A stretch of 64,000 nucleotides of DNA from Bacillus canaveralius (GTDB lineage: Bacteria; Bacillota; Bacilli; Bacillales; Cytobacillaceae): the NCBI RefSeq assembly GCF_002860125.1, contig NZ_PGVA01000054.1, positions 1 to 64,000 on the forward strand, read 5' to 3'. Position 1 is the first letter of the stretch, and each line of letters begins with the position of its first letter. Positions 32,047 to 41,500 of this stretch are shown in pieces. Below the pieces are notes generated by a model. That model had not been told where the DNA came from. It saw only the letters and a list, made by a program, of their open reading frames with translations, and ran no database searches. Position numbers and translations under genes: made by a program.

Positions 32047-34368
32047 GTGATTGTACAAATTGGATTATTATTTTCTTTAACTGGCACCACTTCCATAACG
32101 GAAAAAGGCCAATACCAGATAGCAAAATTTGCTTTAGAAGGATTTGAAAAGGAGTGTGACAGCCAGGTTGAATTTAAGTTTATAACGAAAGACATCAAGT
32201 CCGATCCAAATGTTGCTGTCTATCAAATTAAGAAGTTGATTGCCACTGGTATCCGTATATTTGCAGGATGTTATTCATCTGCCTGCCGGAAAGCGATTCT
32301 GCCCTTGTTAAAACAACATGATTGTTTGTTAATGTACCCTGCACTTTATGAAGGAAAGGAAATCGATAAAAATGTACTTTATACCGGCGAAGTTCCGAAT
32401 CAGCAAATCGAAACGATGCTGGACTATATTACCCGTCACTTTGGAAAAAATATTTTTTTAATTGGAAGCGATTATATTTATCCTCACTATACAAATCAGC
32501 AGGTTCATTATCTTCTAGGCAATAAGAATGGTTCCGTCGTCGGAGAGCATCACCTTCCATTGGGTCATACAAATTTTTCATCCATTATCGATGAACTGAA
32601 GATAACCGCACCCGATGTAGTGTTATCCACGGTAGTCGGTGAAAGTCAGATTCCTTTTTATCGAGCATTATATGAGGCAGGCTTTTCAGCTGAAAAAATA
32701 CCGGTTTTCAGTCCTATTACAAAAGAATCAGAAATCGAAGCAATTGGAGCTACCTATATGGCAGGCCATTATGCTTGTGGCGGTTACTTTCAATCCATCG
32801 ATTCAGAGGATAACATTCGATTTGTTAAAGAGTTCAACAAATTTATTGGGTGCGACACTGTCATTTCCTCTGTTATGCTCAACACGTACATCGGCGTAAG
32901 GCTTTTGCTAGAATCGATCACCGAAACGCAAAGCACATATTATCAAACACTTCTTGATTATTTATCAGGAAAAACTTATGAAACACCGGAGGGTACCATC
33001 TCTATAGATAACCATCATCATTTAAGCAGAAAAATCCGAATTGGCCGGGTTTGTCTAAATGGACAGTTTACAATTGTGTGGGACTCGAAAGACACGATCA
33101 AAGCCAGTCCATTTTTTTTAGAGGAAACAAACGGATTCCACAAACAACCAACAAAAGTCGATTGGCAAGCAATGATTCTGGAGTGGGGGAAAATTTCAGA
33201 CGAGCCGGTTCTGCTTATATCAAATATTGGACAAATAGTCTATGCTAACCAAAAAGCTTGTGACATTCTTGAGATCACAGCTGGACAAGTGATAAGTAAT
33301 AATAGATTAAACGAACTGAGGCATACTTTCACAATCATTAGGGAATTTATTGAGTTGTTTTTTGAATTGATTGTACTTCGAAAAAAAATATACAATGAGC
33401 GTCACGTTCAAGGTGCAAAAGTGATATTCTCGCCCATTGTGACGAAAAATGCAGCGTTTCAAAAACAATTAAAGATAGCAGAGGTGGCCACACGTTCTAA
33501 TGCAAATGTGCTTATTCTTGGTGAAACAGGTGTCGGAAAGGAAGTCCTGGCCTGTGCGATACACGAGCAAAGTTTGCGTGCCCAAAAACCGTTTATTGCT
33601 GTAAACACAGCGGCGTTACCGGAAAATCTGATTGCAAGCGAATTGTTTGGCTATGTAGATGGAGCTTTTACAGGGGCAAGAAAAGGGGGGAAAATTGGAA
33701 AGTTTGAAATGGCACAAGGGGGCACGTTATTCCTGGATGAGATTGGTGATATGCCAATTGAACAACAGGCTGCTTTGCTGCGGACGATTGAACAGCGTAA
33801 GATTACCAGAATCGGGGATACGAAAGAGCGCGCAATTGATGTCCGGATCATCGCTGCTACCAACAAAAGCTTGAAAGAAGAAATTGCTTTTAACGGATCG
33901 TTCCGTTCTGACTTATATTTTCGGCTGAATGTACTATCCATTCATATACCAGCACTCCGTGACAGAAGGGAGGACATTTTGGAATTAGTGCAAAAATTTC
34001 TTGCTCAATTTCAGAAGGAATATCAGGACGGGCCAAATCGGATCAGCAATAAAGCCTTGGAAATCCTTTTGTCCTATCCGTGGCCGGGAAATGTCCGGGA
34101 GATTCGTAACATTTTGGAGCGTAGCTTTTTATTAGCTATTCCTGAAGATATGATTCAACCGTACCATCTCCCAGACGATCTGTTCGTGAAAAATAATTCT
34201 CATACCTCCTTAACAGAGTTATCACTTAATGAGTCGACGAAACAGTCGATTATCACAGCTGTTAACCAGACAGCTACCTTAACAGAAGCCTCCAAAATTC
34301 TCGGAATTTCAAGAAGCACACTCTACCGAAAACTGAAAGAGTTTGATATTAAAATTAAATCTTCATGA
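32047..34368 (+). CDS. AmiC-like amide sensor fused to sigma-54 activator
   Basis: 773 residues, GTG start behind GGGGGAGGTAAATCG. Residues 1 to about 365 are a type-1 periplasmic-binding fold close to Pseudomonas AmiC, with IFLIGSDYIYPHYTN, VLSTVVGESQIPFYRALY and the PEGTISIDNHHHLSRKIRIG stretch; there is no signal peptide, so it works in the cytosol. About 375-450 is PAS-like (EPVLLISNIGQIVYANQKACDIL). Then a full AAA+ sigma-54 activator: Walker A GETGVGKE (~492), GAFTGA (~539), Walker B GGTLFLDEIGDMP, and a C-terminal Fis-type helix-turn-helix (TEASKILGISRSTLYRKLKEF). Proposed to bind an amide directly and drive amiE-amiB-amiS. In Pseudomonas the sensor AmiC instead controls the antiterminator AmiR. 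Confidence 0.92.
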   Translation: MIVQIGLLFSLTGTTSITEKGQYQIAKFALEGFEKECDSQVEFKFITKDIKSDPNVAVYQIKKLIATGIRIFAGCYSSACRKAILPLLKQHDCLLMYPALYEGKEIDKNVLYTGEVPNQQIETMLDYITRHFGKNIFLIGSDYIYPHYTNQQVHYLLGNKNGSVVGEHHLPLGHTNFSSIIDELKITAPDVVLSTVVGESQIPFYRALYEAGFSAEKIPVFSPITKESEIEAIGATYMAGHYACGGYFQSIDSEDNIRFVKEFNKFIGCDTVISSVMLNTYIGVRLLLESITETQSTYYQTLLDYLSGKTYETPEGTISIDNHHHLSRKIRIGRVCLNGQFTIVWDSKDTIKASPFFLEETNGFHKQPTKVDWQAMILEWGKISDEPVLLISNIGQIVYANQKACDILEITAGQVISNNRLNELRHTFTIIREFIELFFELIVLRKKIYNERHVQGAKVIFSPIVTKNAAFQKQLKIAEVATRSNANVLILGETGVGKEVLACAIHEQSLRAQKPFIAVNTAALPENLIASELFGYVDGAFTGARKGGKIGKFEMAQGGTLFLDEIGDMPIEQQAALLRTIEQRKITRIGDTKERAIDVRIIAATNKSLKEEIAFNGSFRSDLYFRLNVLSIHIPALRDRREDILELVQKFLAQFQKEYQDGPNRISNKALEILLSYPWPGNVREIRNILERSFLLAIPEDMIQPYHLPDDLFVKNNSHTSLTELSLNESTKQSIITAVNQTATLTEASKILGISRSTLYRKLKEFDIKIKSS

Positions 34369-35013
34369 TTAACTTGCAAATCAGCATTGATAAAAGCAGA
34401 GCGATATCTTAAAGCTGATTTCAAAACCAAAGTAACGCTAAGTTCGTTCCAACTTTTTCCCCCTGCTATTAATGGATTCAAATGAAACTGTTGTAAAATT
34501 ATTGATCTTCAGTTTTCTAAGTGTAAGAGTGCACCTAAAAAACATTTATCATTTTAACAACTAAAAAGTAAGGCTGCTCTTCTGTTTTTTCTAGGGGTTA
34601 TTGCAGTTTATACAATTTTAATTTCAATCCATCTCACCGCTATTGGAGATAAGGTGTATGATTTCACCGGCGTAATTTCTGTCTTAACTGAGAGATAAGT
34701 AGATTCTAGCAATAGCTATGATTCAATCAGAGGCTTAGCTAAAAAAACAATTTAGCTCGGTGAACTTGTGTTTTGTCTTTTTAAGATTTTTAGCAAGGTG
34801 AATTTTCATGGAAGACGCTCATGTCGTGCTTCGTCAGCATCAAATGTGTAAAAAAGTTTAAATACTAGTCCGGTTCTTTACTTGTTTTAAGTTGTTGCTA
34901 CCATGACAAAGACGTTAGTGTAATAAAAATAGAGCTGCCGAAGCAACTCCAGTTGTTCTTGAACTATACGTACCGCATTAGCTGCAATTATGATTTTGAG
35001 TTTTGTTGAGAAA
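34369..35013. other. long intergenic region with a possible membrane-protein remnant
   Basis: Over 640 bases without a complete gene. A frame at 34558-34698 without a start codon encodes a hydrophobic segment (AALLFFLGVIAVYTILISIHL) followed by DKVYDFTGVISVLTER, which looks like the end of a lost small membrane protein. No function can be given. Confidence 0.35.
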
Positions 35014-35526
35014 TCAAACTATTAAACTCTTTAGAACATTTTTGGGTATGCTCAAGATAATCCATTCTTTATTTTTTATCTGCTTTCCGATAAATAGTAT
35101 TTGTCCCAAATGGTAGCTAATATGAACTACCTCTGTCTGAATTGCTTGAAGAACATTTATTTGTTGTTTAAGCGCAACAGTCTTATATAAATCATCTACC
35201 TCCAAACTTTCCATTGTATTGAAGAGTAAATCCCAACCCTCTTCCCACTTGTATAAAAGATCTTTCTTAGACTCACCATTATCACAAAATTCGTCATCTC
35301 TGTCTCTATATGACTTTTCTCCGTCTGTTGTTAAAAAATCAACCCATCTCGATCGCATATTGCCACTCAGATGTTTTATGATGATTGCGATGTTATTTGA
35401 TTCTTCACTTGGTTTCCAGTGTAATTGTACTTCTGATAGCTGACTAAATGCCTTTTCCGCTCGCTCCTTATTATGTCTAAATTGGTTTATTGTTATCGAG
35501 AGATATTCTTGTTCGAAATTATTCAC
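35014..35526 (-). CDS. DinB-like DUF1572 protein
   Basis: 170 residues, four-helix DinB-type fold. Metal-ligand His residues are in the expected places: IIKHLSGNMRSRW near residue 50 and VVHISYHLGQILFIG near 135. DUF1572 proteins are related to bacillithiol-type and DinB metalloenzymes; most have no known reaction. GTG start behind AAAGGGGGAAGGTTT. Stand-alone gene on the edge of a decayed region. Confidence 0.8.
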   Translation of the reverse strand: MNNFEQEYLSITINQFRHNKERAEKAFSQLSEVQLHWKPSEESNNIAIIIKHLSGNMRSRWVDFLTTDGEKSYRDRDDEFCDNGESKKDLLYKWEEGWDLLFNTMESLEVDDLYKTVALKQQINVLQAIQTEVVHISYHLGQILFIGKQIKNKEWIILSIPKNVLKSLIV

Positions 35527-35856
35527 AAACCTTCCCCCTTTTTCCTGCCTATTCCGGCCTGGCAGTTCAACATGATTAAATAAATTTTTCCGGGTTTCTT
35601 ACTCTAAGAAATAAGACAAAACCACAATTCACACAAAAATGAGCATCTACTGGCGAGTAACAAGAACCCTTGAAAGGATTGTAACCAATCAAGGGAAAAT
35701 TGCTTTATTCCGTTATTTTTCTATCAGGGGAAGTCCAATAATTAATCTGTTCCGTTGCGTTTTCTGTATTCCATTTCATCATTTCCTAAAGCCTCTGTCG
35801 AAATTTTTGAGATTAAATGTTTTGCTAATCTCTGTGACACCTTGTGTTTAGGTAGG

Positions 35857-36402
35857 TTACTTCCAAACATCTTGAGCAATCTCCACAACATGGCGAAGTT
35901 TCGCCCATTGCTGTTCTTCTGTCAGTAAATTACCCTCTTCTGTAGAGGCAAAACCGCATTGCGGACTCAGGCACAGCTGATTTAAATTGACAAAACGGGA
36001 GGCTTCTTCAATACGGCGTTTAACTTCTTCCGCATTCTCCAATTCTCCGAACTTAGATGTTATCAATCCCAATACGATCTTCAAATCAGGTCTTTTCACA
36101 AAACGTAATGGTTCAAAGCCACCTGCGCGGTCAGTGTCATATTCCAAAAAGAAGCCGTCAATATTAAGCCTGTCAAATAGTAGTTCAGCTACAGGCTCAT
36201 ATCCACCAGAAGAAATCCAAGTCGAACGAAAATTGCCCCGGCAAATATGCATTGTAATTTTCATATCTGCAGGCCTGGCTGATACCGCATCATTAATCGT
36301 TTTTAAATACATACCAGCAAGATAGTCGGGATCCAAACCTCTTGCCCGAATATGCTCTTTTTGTTCTTCAGAACAAAGATACGCCCACGAAGTGTCATCC
36401 AA
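35857..36402 (-). pseudogene. C-terminal fragment of YxjG/YxjH-type methionine-synthase-like gene
   Basis: 181 residues correspond to the C-terminal half of the B12-independent methionine synthase-like YxjG/YxjH proteins (normally about 375 residues). The zinc-ligand pattern remains: MHICRGNFRS and LSPQCGFAS, with a Glu in FFLEYDTDRAG. The frame is closed by a TAG immediately before the TTG-DDTSW start, and the N-terminal half is absent. There is no good ribosome site. So it is a truncated gene, likely non-functional. Confidence 0.8.
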
Positions 36403-36564
36403 CTAACTAAAATGAAATTCAGGCTTTCCTTGTAATCCTCTAATCCACGCTTGTTCCACGTCCACTATATGAAAAAGCGTTTGCAAAATACCTCTTTTCC
36501 ACCGACTCTTGGACGTTGTACTCCTTTTAAGACAGTTGCTCACACCATTCGAACCATTCATCTC

Positions 36565-36684
36565 TTACCTACCAATTGTATCGGAATAATAACAACATTT
36601 GAGTACCCTCCGTTCCAGATATTTTTCCGAAAAACCCCTAATACCCTCCCCATCATCGACTATAAGCACTCGAATATCTTCCAT
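36565..36684 (-). pseudogene. response-regulator receiver remnant
   Basis: Starts at ATG 36684 behind TAGGGGACACT and reads MEDIRVLIVDDGEGIRGF, the classic first strand and acidic pocket of a receiver domain, but stops after 39 codons. Beyond that no continuation of the receiver domain is seen before the methionine-synthase fragment. It is the start of a lost two-component gene. Confidence 0.6.
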
Positions 36685-37056
36685 AGTGTCCCCTAATTCT
36701 TAATATATTGTTATGGCGTAATTCATATATCCTCTATTGCGTTTACATAGTTTTTCTGACCAGGTTAATATAATCCGATTTTTAAACAAACGTTTGATTA
36801 ACACCAACGGGGTTAACGAATAAATCTCATTTTCGGTTTCTTATTGTTTTTAGTTCGTACGTAAGTTCGAATGTGTCCATTCCTTAAGCATAACTTTGGA
36901 GTTAACTCAAACACCCCCCATTGAATGAACAAAAAATGTAAGACCTACTTCACAGGCATACCACTGTATGGATAAATGGCATGTCTTAATCCATACTCCA
37001 ACGCGTCGATATCTGGCATGCTTCTCTTTTTTGCTATCTTTATGACCTTCTCAATG

Positions 37057-37518
37057 TCATAAGACACCCTTCTTAAATTGAACAGCTAAATTTGTTTGAT
37101 CGATATCAATAATTGCATAACTGGCACGATTATCACCATCAAATGAAAAGCCTGCACTCCCCGCATTTACTATTGTTCTTCCATTCGCTTGTCTGGTAAA
37201 AGCATGATGAACATGGCCAAACAAAACTAAATTTGTCTTTTCATTCGTATGTAGTTTATCTAGCTCCTCCAAGCTAGCCCACGGATAAACCACCTCTCCC
37301 AGCGATTCAGGCGTGGCATGAAAAATTTCTGCATTTGTGTTATCAATTTATATGGAATTTAATAATGGCAAGTTAGACAACCAGTTAATCTCTTCTTTTG
37401 AAAGATTATTTATGTCATAGTTAAATGCTCTAAGAATCAATTCATGACGTTCGTTTGCTGGTTTCCAATCAGGTTTTGGAAACGAGTTAAACAAGTTATA
37501 CGTATTTCTTACTCCCGT
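37057..37518 (-). pseudogene. metallophosphoesterase (YfcE-like) fragment with nonsense codon
   Basis: The in-frame sequence from 37518 encodes NLFNSFPKPDWKPANERHEL and NLSKEEINWLSNLPLLNSI, is broken by a TAA, and resumes with NAEIFHATPESLGEVVYPW, LVLFGHVHHAF (metal-binding GHxH), and NAGSAGFSFDGDNRASYAII. This is the C-terminal two-thirds of a calcineurin-like phosphoesterase. The N-terminal DxH and GNHD motifs are missing. The last 78 codons have an open frame, but without the first metal site they cannot be active. Confidence 0.75.
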
Positions 37519-37631
37519 CTATTGGATTAATATGACTTTCTGAACGTGTTATTTTAATGTAAAGGTAGTCCAGCATTTTTGAACAAATGATTGATCAAAC
37601 CCAAAGAATCACCTAACAACCGCTTAGAAAA

Positions 37632-37669
37632 AATCACCTCATCAGGAAGCGTTATCCTTGGAGGTGATT
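37632..37669. terminator. terminator between convergent or tandem units
   Basis: AATCACCTC-20 nt-GAGGTGATT with TTTTTTC on the minus side and CTTTAG on the plus side. It follows the DUF1801 gene (minus strand, ends 37745) and ends its transcript. Confidence 0.7.
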
Positions 37670-37744
37670 CTTTAGCATGGCAATCATATCAGCAGTTTGA
37701 GTACGAAATATCAAAGTCTTAAGTCAACTCTTCTCTACAACGTC

Positions 37745-38173
37745 TTAATTGCGCGGGTTCGGATACATATCATTCAAAAACGCTACAGATTGGTTGATTA
37801 ACGCCTTCAATACATCCACATCGATATCTGATATTTTGTTGATATACACACACGCTTTGCCTGTCGTATGTTTTCCAAAGTCCTTCAGCAAGTCCGCTCG
37901 TGTTGTGTCATCCGTAGCAAAATACAAACTGATTTTGGCTTTTCGCGGCGAAAAGCCAACTAGCGGCGCATCGCCTTCGTGACCGGATTCATATTTATAA
38001 TGATACGAACCAAATCCAATAATACTCGGTCCCCACATCTTCGCTTTGTAACCCGTCGTTTCAGTAAAAATATCCAGTAGTTTGTATGCATCTTCACGTT
38101 TTTTCGGGTTTTCGACACTCTCAATAAACTCAATGACACTGTTTTCGGTTTCTTTTGTTTTTAATTGGTACAT
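37745..38173 (-). CDS. DUF1801 protein (YdhG-like)
   Basis: 142 residues. The domain is recognised from the N-terminal ENPKKREDAYKLLDIF, KMWGPSIIGFGSYHYKYESG and the middle FSPRKAKISLYF, then FGKHTTGKACVYINKISDID. Members have a compact beta/alpha fold of unknown biochemical role; B. subtilis YdhG has been linked to iron binding. ATG 38173, ribosome site GGAGGAG 12 bases upstream. Stand-alone gene with a terminator. Confidence 0.8.
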   Translation of the reverse strand: MYQLKTKETENSVIEFIESVENPKKREDAYKLLDIFTETTGYKAKMWGPSIIGFGSYHYKYESGHEGDAPLVGFSPRKAKISLYFATDDTTRADLLKDFGKHTTGKACVYINKISDIDVDVLKALINQSVAFLNDMYPNPRN

Positions 38174-38532
38174 AAATTAGGATTGCTCCTCCTTTTTATT
38201 TGTCATGGGAGTTGAATAGCCAAGCTTAATAATTATGATCCTATTTTTCTGCTTAAGTAAAGCCTTTAAATCCTTTTCTCCTGTTATGCAGGTACTTCGT
38301 TTTCATGATCTAAGCCTAAAGAATGCCCTACTTTATGACGGTAATAAGATTCTCTCACAAAATTTTGACGCTTTCGGTTGCCCTGTTATTTTTTGACAAA
38401 GTGCAATTTAAAGAAATGCAGGAATTCATTCAAGAGTAATAAAACCAAACGAAGGGTGTGTATTGTTGGTTTGTAATGATTATCTATATAGTCAAAAGTC
38501 GCAATTTATCATACATAAAAATATCATTCAAC
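38174..38532. other. intergenic region with a possible gene tail
   Basis: About 360 bases. A start-less frame ending near 38440 encodes VALLFFDKVQFKEMQEFIQE, which may be the last part of a lost gene. No complete gene seen. The DUF1801 promoter must lie at the left. Confidence 0.3.
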
Positions 38533-39048
38533 CTATTTTCTCTTCGTATATTTAAATGCGCCATAATCGATGACAATGATTTTACCATCATTCGATAATC
38601 TTAAGTTTCGAATCCTCATATCATTAGCCTTTATCCCTGATTTTAAAAATTTATTTTGCAATCCAGATACCTTGTGCTGATACTCTTCGTTATCTGGCAC
38701 GATGTTAAGGGCCTTCTCCATAATAATCCACCCATTGCCCAACTCTTCTACTGGGCAAAGATGTACTCGCAAGATTAAGGGACAGTTTTGGTAGGTATTA
38801 AATTCGGTTTCATTGGATTGTATCCCCGACTCAGAGATTGCTACTTTCAACACAAATCCATTGTTAAGGTCATAAACAATGCGATTGTTTCCAAATCCGA
38901 TCCGTTTATAATTAAGTGCTAGAGTATTTTCCGCTTCACTGATGGTTTTCATTTTTGTATCACTATCGACAATTTTCTTTTGTTCCATTTTGGATATCCA
39001 CAGATTGATAGACTCTATTTCACTCTCAGTTAAGAAGGAACTGTCCAC
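38533..39048 (-). CDS. small protein-kinase-like protein
   Basis: 171 residues. A shortened kinase-like fold is suggested by a nucleotide-loop-like IGFGNNRIVYDL, the VLKVA lysine strand, a hinge-like WIIMEKAL, and near the end the loop MRIRNLRLSNDGKIIVIDYGAF, which mimics the catalytic loop and the DFG-type magnesium ligand (DYG). The usual HxD is replaced by ANDMRIRN, so activity is uncertain. GTG start 39048 behind AAGGAGAGATATTTAG. It is 65 bases downstream of the glycosyltransferase at 39113 on the same strand and may share its transcript. Confidence 0.6.
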   Translation of the reverse strand: MDSSFLTESEIESINLWISKMEQKKIVDSDTKMKTISEAENTLALNYKRIGFGNNRIVYDLNNGFVLKVAISESGIQSNETEFNTYQNCPLILRVHLCPVEELGNGWIIMEKALNIVPDNEEYQHKVSGLQNKFLKSGIKANDMRIRNLRLSNDGKIIVIDYGAFKYTKRK

Positions 39049-39112
39049 CTAAATATCTCTCCTTCCCAGATACTACGAAATAACTAGTCCACATTACATG
39101 AGTAAGAAATTT

Positions 39113-39814
39113 TCATTTCTTACCAAATCGTTTTGTAACGGCCGATTCAAAATTTTTAGTCGTTTCAACTACTTCGCAGTTTTTCATATATTCCTCTGGA
39201 GGAAGTTGATAAGTATGGCTTGTTAAATCTGCCCTTCTTAGACACACATAGTTATACCGGCTTGTAGAATACATCTTAACGTTATTCTCTTTACATTGGT
39301 TTCTAAAATGACTATCTGAACCGGCTTTCTGTGACGGGAACTTTATTTTTGGAAATAAACTCTTTTTAAACATCAAAGTCCCCCCTTTTAGAAATTTCGA
39401 ACCGTCTTTATTTTCAAGGCCTTGTCTATATAACGTTAGCAGATCATTTTGTTCAAAATAAAGAAAACTTGTCCCTTTTCCAATTACTTCTGCTCCAGTC
39501 TTTTTAAAAGCTGTCATTGCTTCAGTTAAGTAATAAGGGGAATAATAATCATCATCATCAAACTTTGCGATAATGTCATATCGAGCTTTTGAAATACCAA
39601 AGTTTAAACAATCGCCCAATGTTTTTTCCTCTGGCAGCTGATAGATTGAGATGTTAGAATATTTCTTGGCTCTGTTGCTCCAATTATTTAGATCCATTCG
39701 ATCATTATTCAAAATGATTATAAGTTCTTTGGTTTCCCATTTTTGTCTGGCATAGTTGGCAAATACATTGTCCATCATCTGATCTCGCATCGTACAAGCA
39801 ATTATTGAAACCAT
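39113..39814 (-). CDS. family 2-type glycosyltransferase
   Basis: 233 residues with a GT-A fold: N-terminal VSIIACTMRDQMMDNVFANYARQ, a nucleotide-sugar site LNNDRMDL, and the metal-binding acidic cluster IAKFDDDDYYSPYY at about residues 88-101. It is short for the family and has no membrane helix. The style recalls CgeD-like spore-surface glycosyltransferases of Bacillus, but the acceptor is unknown. ATG 39814 behind GGGGTGAACAG. Divergent from the GT4 gene at 40022. Confidence 0.75.
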   Translation of the reverse strand: MVSIIACTMRDQMMDNVFANYARQKWETKELIIILNNDRMDLNNWSNRAKKYSNISIYQLPEEKTLGDCLNFGISKARYDIIAKFDDDDYYSPYYLTEAMTAFKKTGAEVIGKGTSFLYFEQNDLLTLYRQGLENKDGSKFLKGGTLMFKKSLFPKIKFPSQKAGSDSHFRNQCKENNVKMYSTSRYNYVCLRRADLTSHTYQLPPEEYMKNCEVVETTKNFESAVTKRFGKK

Positions 39815-40021
39815 CTGTTCACCCCGTTAAATATATAAAATCTTTATTATATTTATGAAGATCACGAACAAAAAGTGATTGTGACGGACTAAATATACCT
39901 TCATCATAATCATGTTGGACAGACAACCAAATTGTCCAAAATAGGATATAAACCAAATACAATTATAAATAATTTACATATCATACATTACTGAGGTTGA
40001 TTGAATTGGAATGGTGATTTA

Positions 40022-40984
40022 ATGAAAATCGTGCAAATATCTAGTCCAACATTCGTAACACCGCCTATTGACTATGGTGGAATCCAGAGAGAGGTTTATT
40101 ATCTTACAAATCAATTAGTTGAAATGGGTCATGAAGTGATCCTCTATGGGAAGAAAGGCTCTGCATGCAAAGGGAAAGTAATTGAGTACCCTGAAGACTG
40201 TGAATCGTTACTATCATTTGTATTAGAAACGTTGCCTGAGGGGGTAGATATCATCCATGATCATAAGGGGTTTGTCGCGGAAGCACAGTTAAATATACCA
40301 ACTATCTGTACTAGCCATACAACAAAAGCGAGGAAAATCCCTTCACCTGTATACGTAAGTAAAGCCGTTTTACTGGAGAAAGCTAAAGGCAAGGGGGAAT
40401 TTGTTCATAACGGCCTTAATCTAGATGATTACCCTTTTTGCAGAAAAAAGGATAACTACTTGTTGTTCTTAGGAAGGATTAATGAAAATAAGGGTACTCA
40501 CTTCGCGATTGAAGTGTCAAAAGAGACCGGAATACCCCTCATTATTGCAGGTCCTGTTCAACAGGACGGAGTGGAATACTTCAAGGAAAAAGTTCAGCCA
40601 TTTATTGATAACAAACTAATTAGATATGTCGGCCCAGTTGGTGGAGAACAGAAACTTAACCTAATAAAAAAGGCAAAATTCGTGCTTTTTCCTATAACAT
40701 GGTTTGAACCTTTTGGATTAGTCCCAATTGAGGCAATGGCATGCGGAACACCAGCCATTTGTTTTCGAAAAGGTGGCGTAGTGGAAACGATGCAAGGTTT
40801 TCCCGAACTACTCTGTGATACAAAGAAAGAAATGATCAAAATCATTAGAAAGAACAAGAGTCCGGATCCCCAAAAAATGAGACAGTATGTCGAAAAACAT
40901 TTTTCTATTAATATGATTACTAGAAAATATCTGAAATTATATAAAAGAACGATCCAGACATATGAGAAATGGGATAAAAGTTGA
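40022..40984 (+). CDS. family 4 glycosyltransferase
   Basis: 320 residues with two Rossmann-like domains: DYGGIQREVYYLTNQLVEMGHEV in the acceptor domain and the nucleotide-sugar domain carrying LFLGRINENKGTHFAIE and the E-x7-E segment ITWFEPFGLVPIEAMACGTPAICF. ATG 40022 has GGTGATTTA before it; a TTG at 40001 is an alternative. Its stop overlaps the start of a truncated sugar nucleotidyltransferase frame, so the original operon made a sugar nucleotide and used it. Probable target is a spore or cell-surface glycan. Confidence 0.82.
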   Translation: MKIVQISSPTFVTPPIDYGGIQREVYYLTNQLVEMGHEVILYGKKGSACKGKVIEYPEDCESLLSFVLETLPEGVDIIHDHKGFVAEAQLNIPTICTSHTTKARKIPSPVYVSKAVLLEKAKGKGEFVHNGLNLDDYPFCRKKDNYLLFLGRINENKGTHFAIEVSKETGIPLIIAGPVQQDGVEYFKEKVQPFIDNKLIRYVGPVGGEQKLNLIKKAKFVLFPITWFEPFGLVPIEAMACGTPAICFRKGGVVETMQGFPELLCDTKKEMIKIIRKNKSPDPQKMRQYVEKHFSINMITRKYLKLYKRTIQTYEKWDKS

Positions 40985-41085
40985 AAGAAATCATTATGGC
41001 AGCGGGTTATGGGTCAAGACTTAGCCCATTAGCTCAAGTAAGATCAAAATTTCATTGCCGGTGCAGAATAGGTTGTTTCTACTGA
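40981..41085 (+). pseudogene. truncated sugar nucleotidyltransferase start
   Basis: Overlapping the glycosyltransferase stop (TTGA), a 34-codon frame begins KEIIMAAGYGSRLSPL, the nucleotide-binding signature of UTP/TTP-sugar nucleotidyltransferases. After VRSKF the similarity is lost and a stop follows. The rest of the gene (normally 240-290 codons) is deleted. Confidence 0.7.
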
Positions 41086-41193
41086 AAAAATGGAGCTCCC
41101 TTTCAGACGATTCTAACGTTTACTGCCTGAGAACTGGCAGTCAGAAGACGTCGGCACAAGCTTATTAGCGTGTGTCTTTTACTTTGGAGATCA

Positions 41194-41397
41194 TTATTTT
41201 CTAATAATTGATTTCACTCTTCCGACCTGTCCGTCAGCCAGGCGGACTTTGATTCCATGCGGATGGACGCTCGAATTCGTAAGCAGGTCTTTGACAATTC
41301 CCCGTGTCAACATCCCGGTCCGCTGATCCTTTTTCAAAACGATCTCAACCTCCAGGCCAGGTTCAATATTTTTTCGGTAATTTCCTTCAGTTGTCAT
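41194..41397 (-). CDS. ywbE: YwbE family protein
   Basis: 67 residues, a compact beta-rich DUF2196 protein: RKNIEPGLEVEIVLKKDQRTG, then LTRGIVKDLLTNSSVHPHGIKVRL and QVGRVKSII. This matches B. subtilis YwbE closely in length and sequence. The fold resembles a small SH3/KOW-like RNA-binding module. Function is not established. ATG 41397 behind AAAGGACACGATGAT. Confidence 0.9.
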   Translation of the reverse strand: MTTEGNYRKNIEPGLEVEIVLKKDQRTGMLTRGIVKDLLTNSSVHPHGIKVRLADGQVGRVKSIIRK

Positions 41398-41500
41398 ATA
41401 TCATCGTGTCCTTTCTTTTTCTGCAGCTGTACTGGCTTTGTGATATGCACTTCTAATGATATAATGAACCGAATTGAAAATCCACTTAACTGGAGGCAGC

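Noticed and set aside
35705-35782. A 25-codon minus-strand frame (MMKWNTENATEQINYW).
   Set aside because: Weak ribosome site, no partner and no terminator; lies in a decayed region and is probably chance or a remnant.
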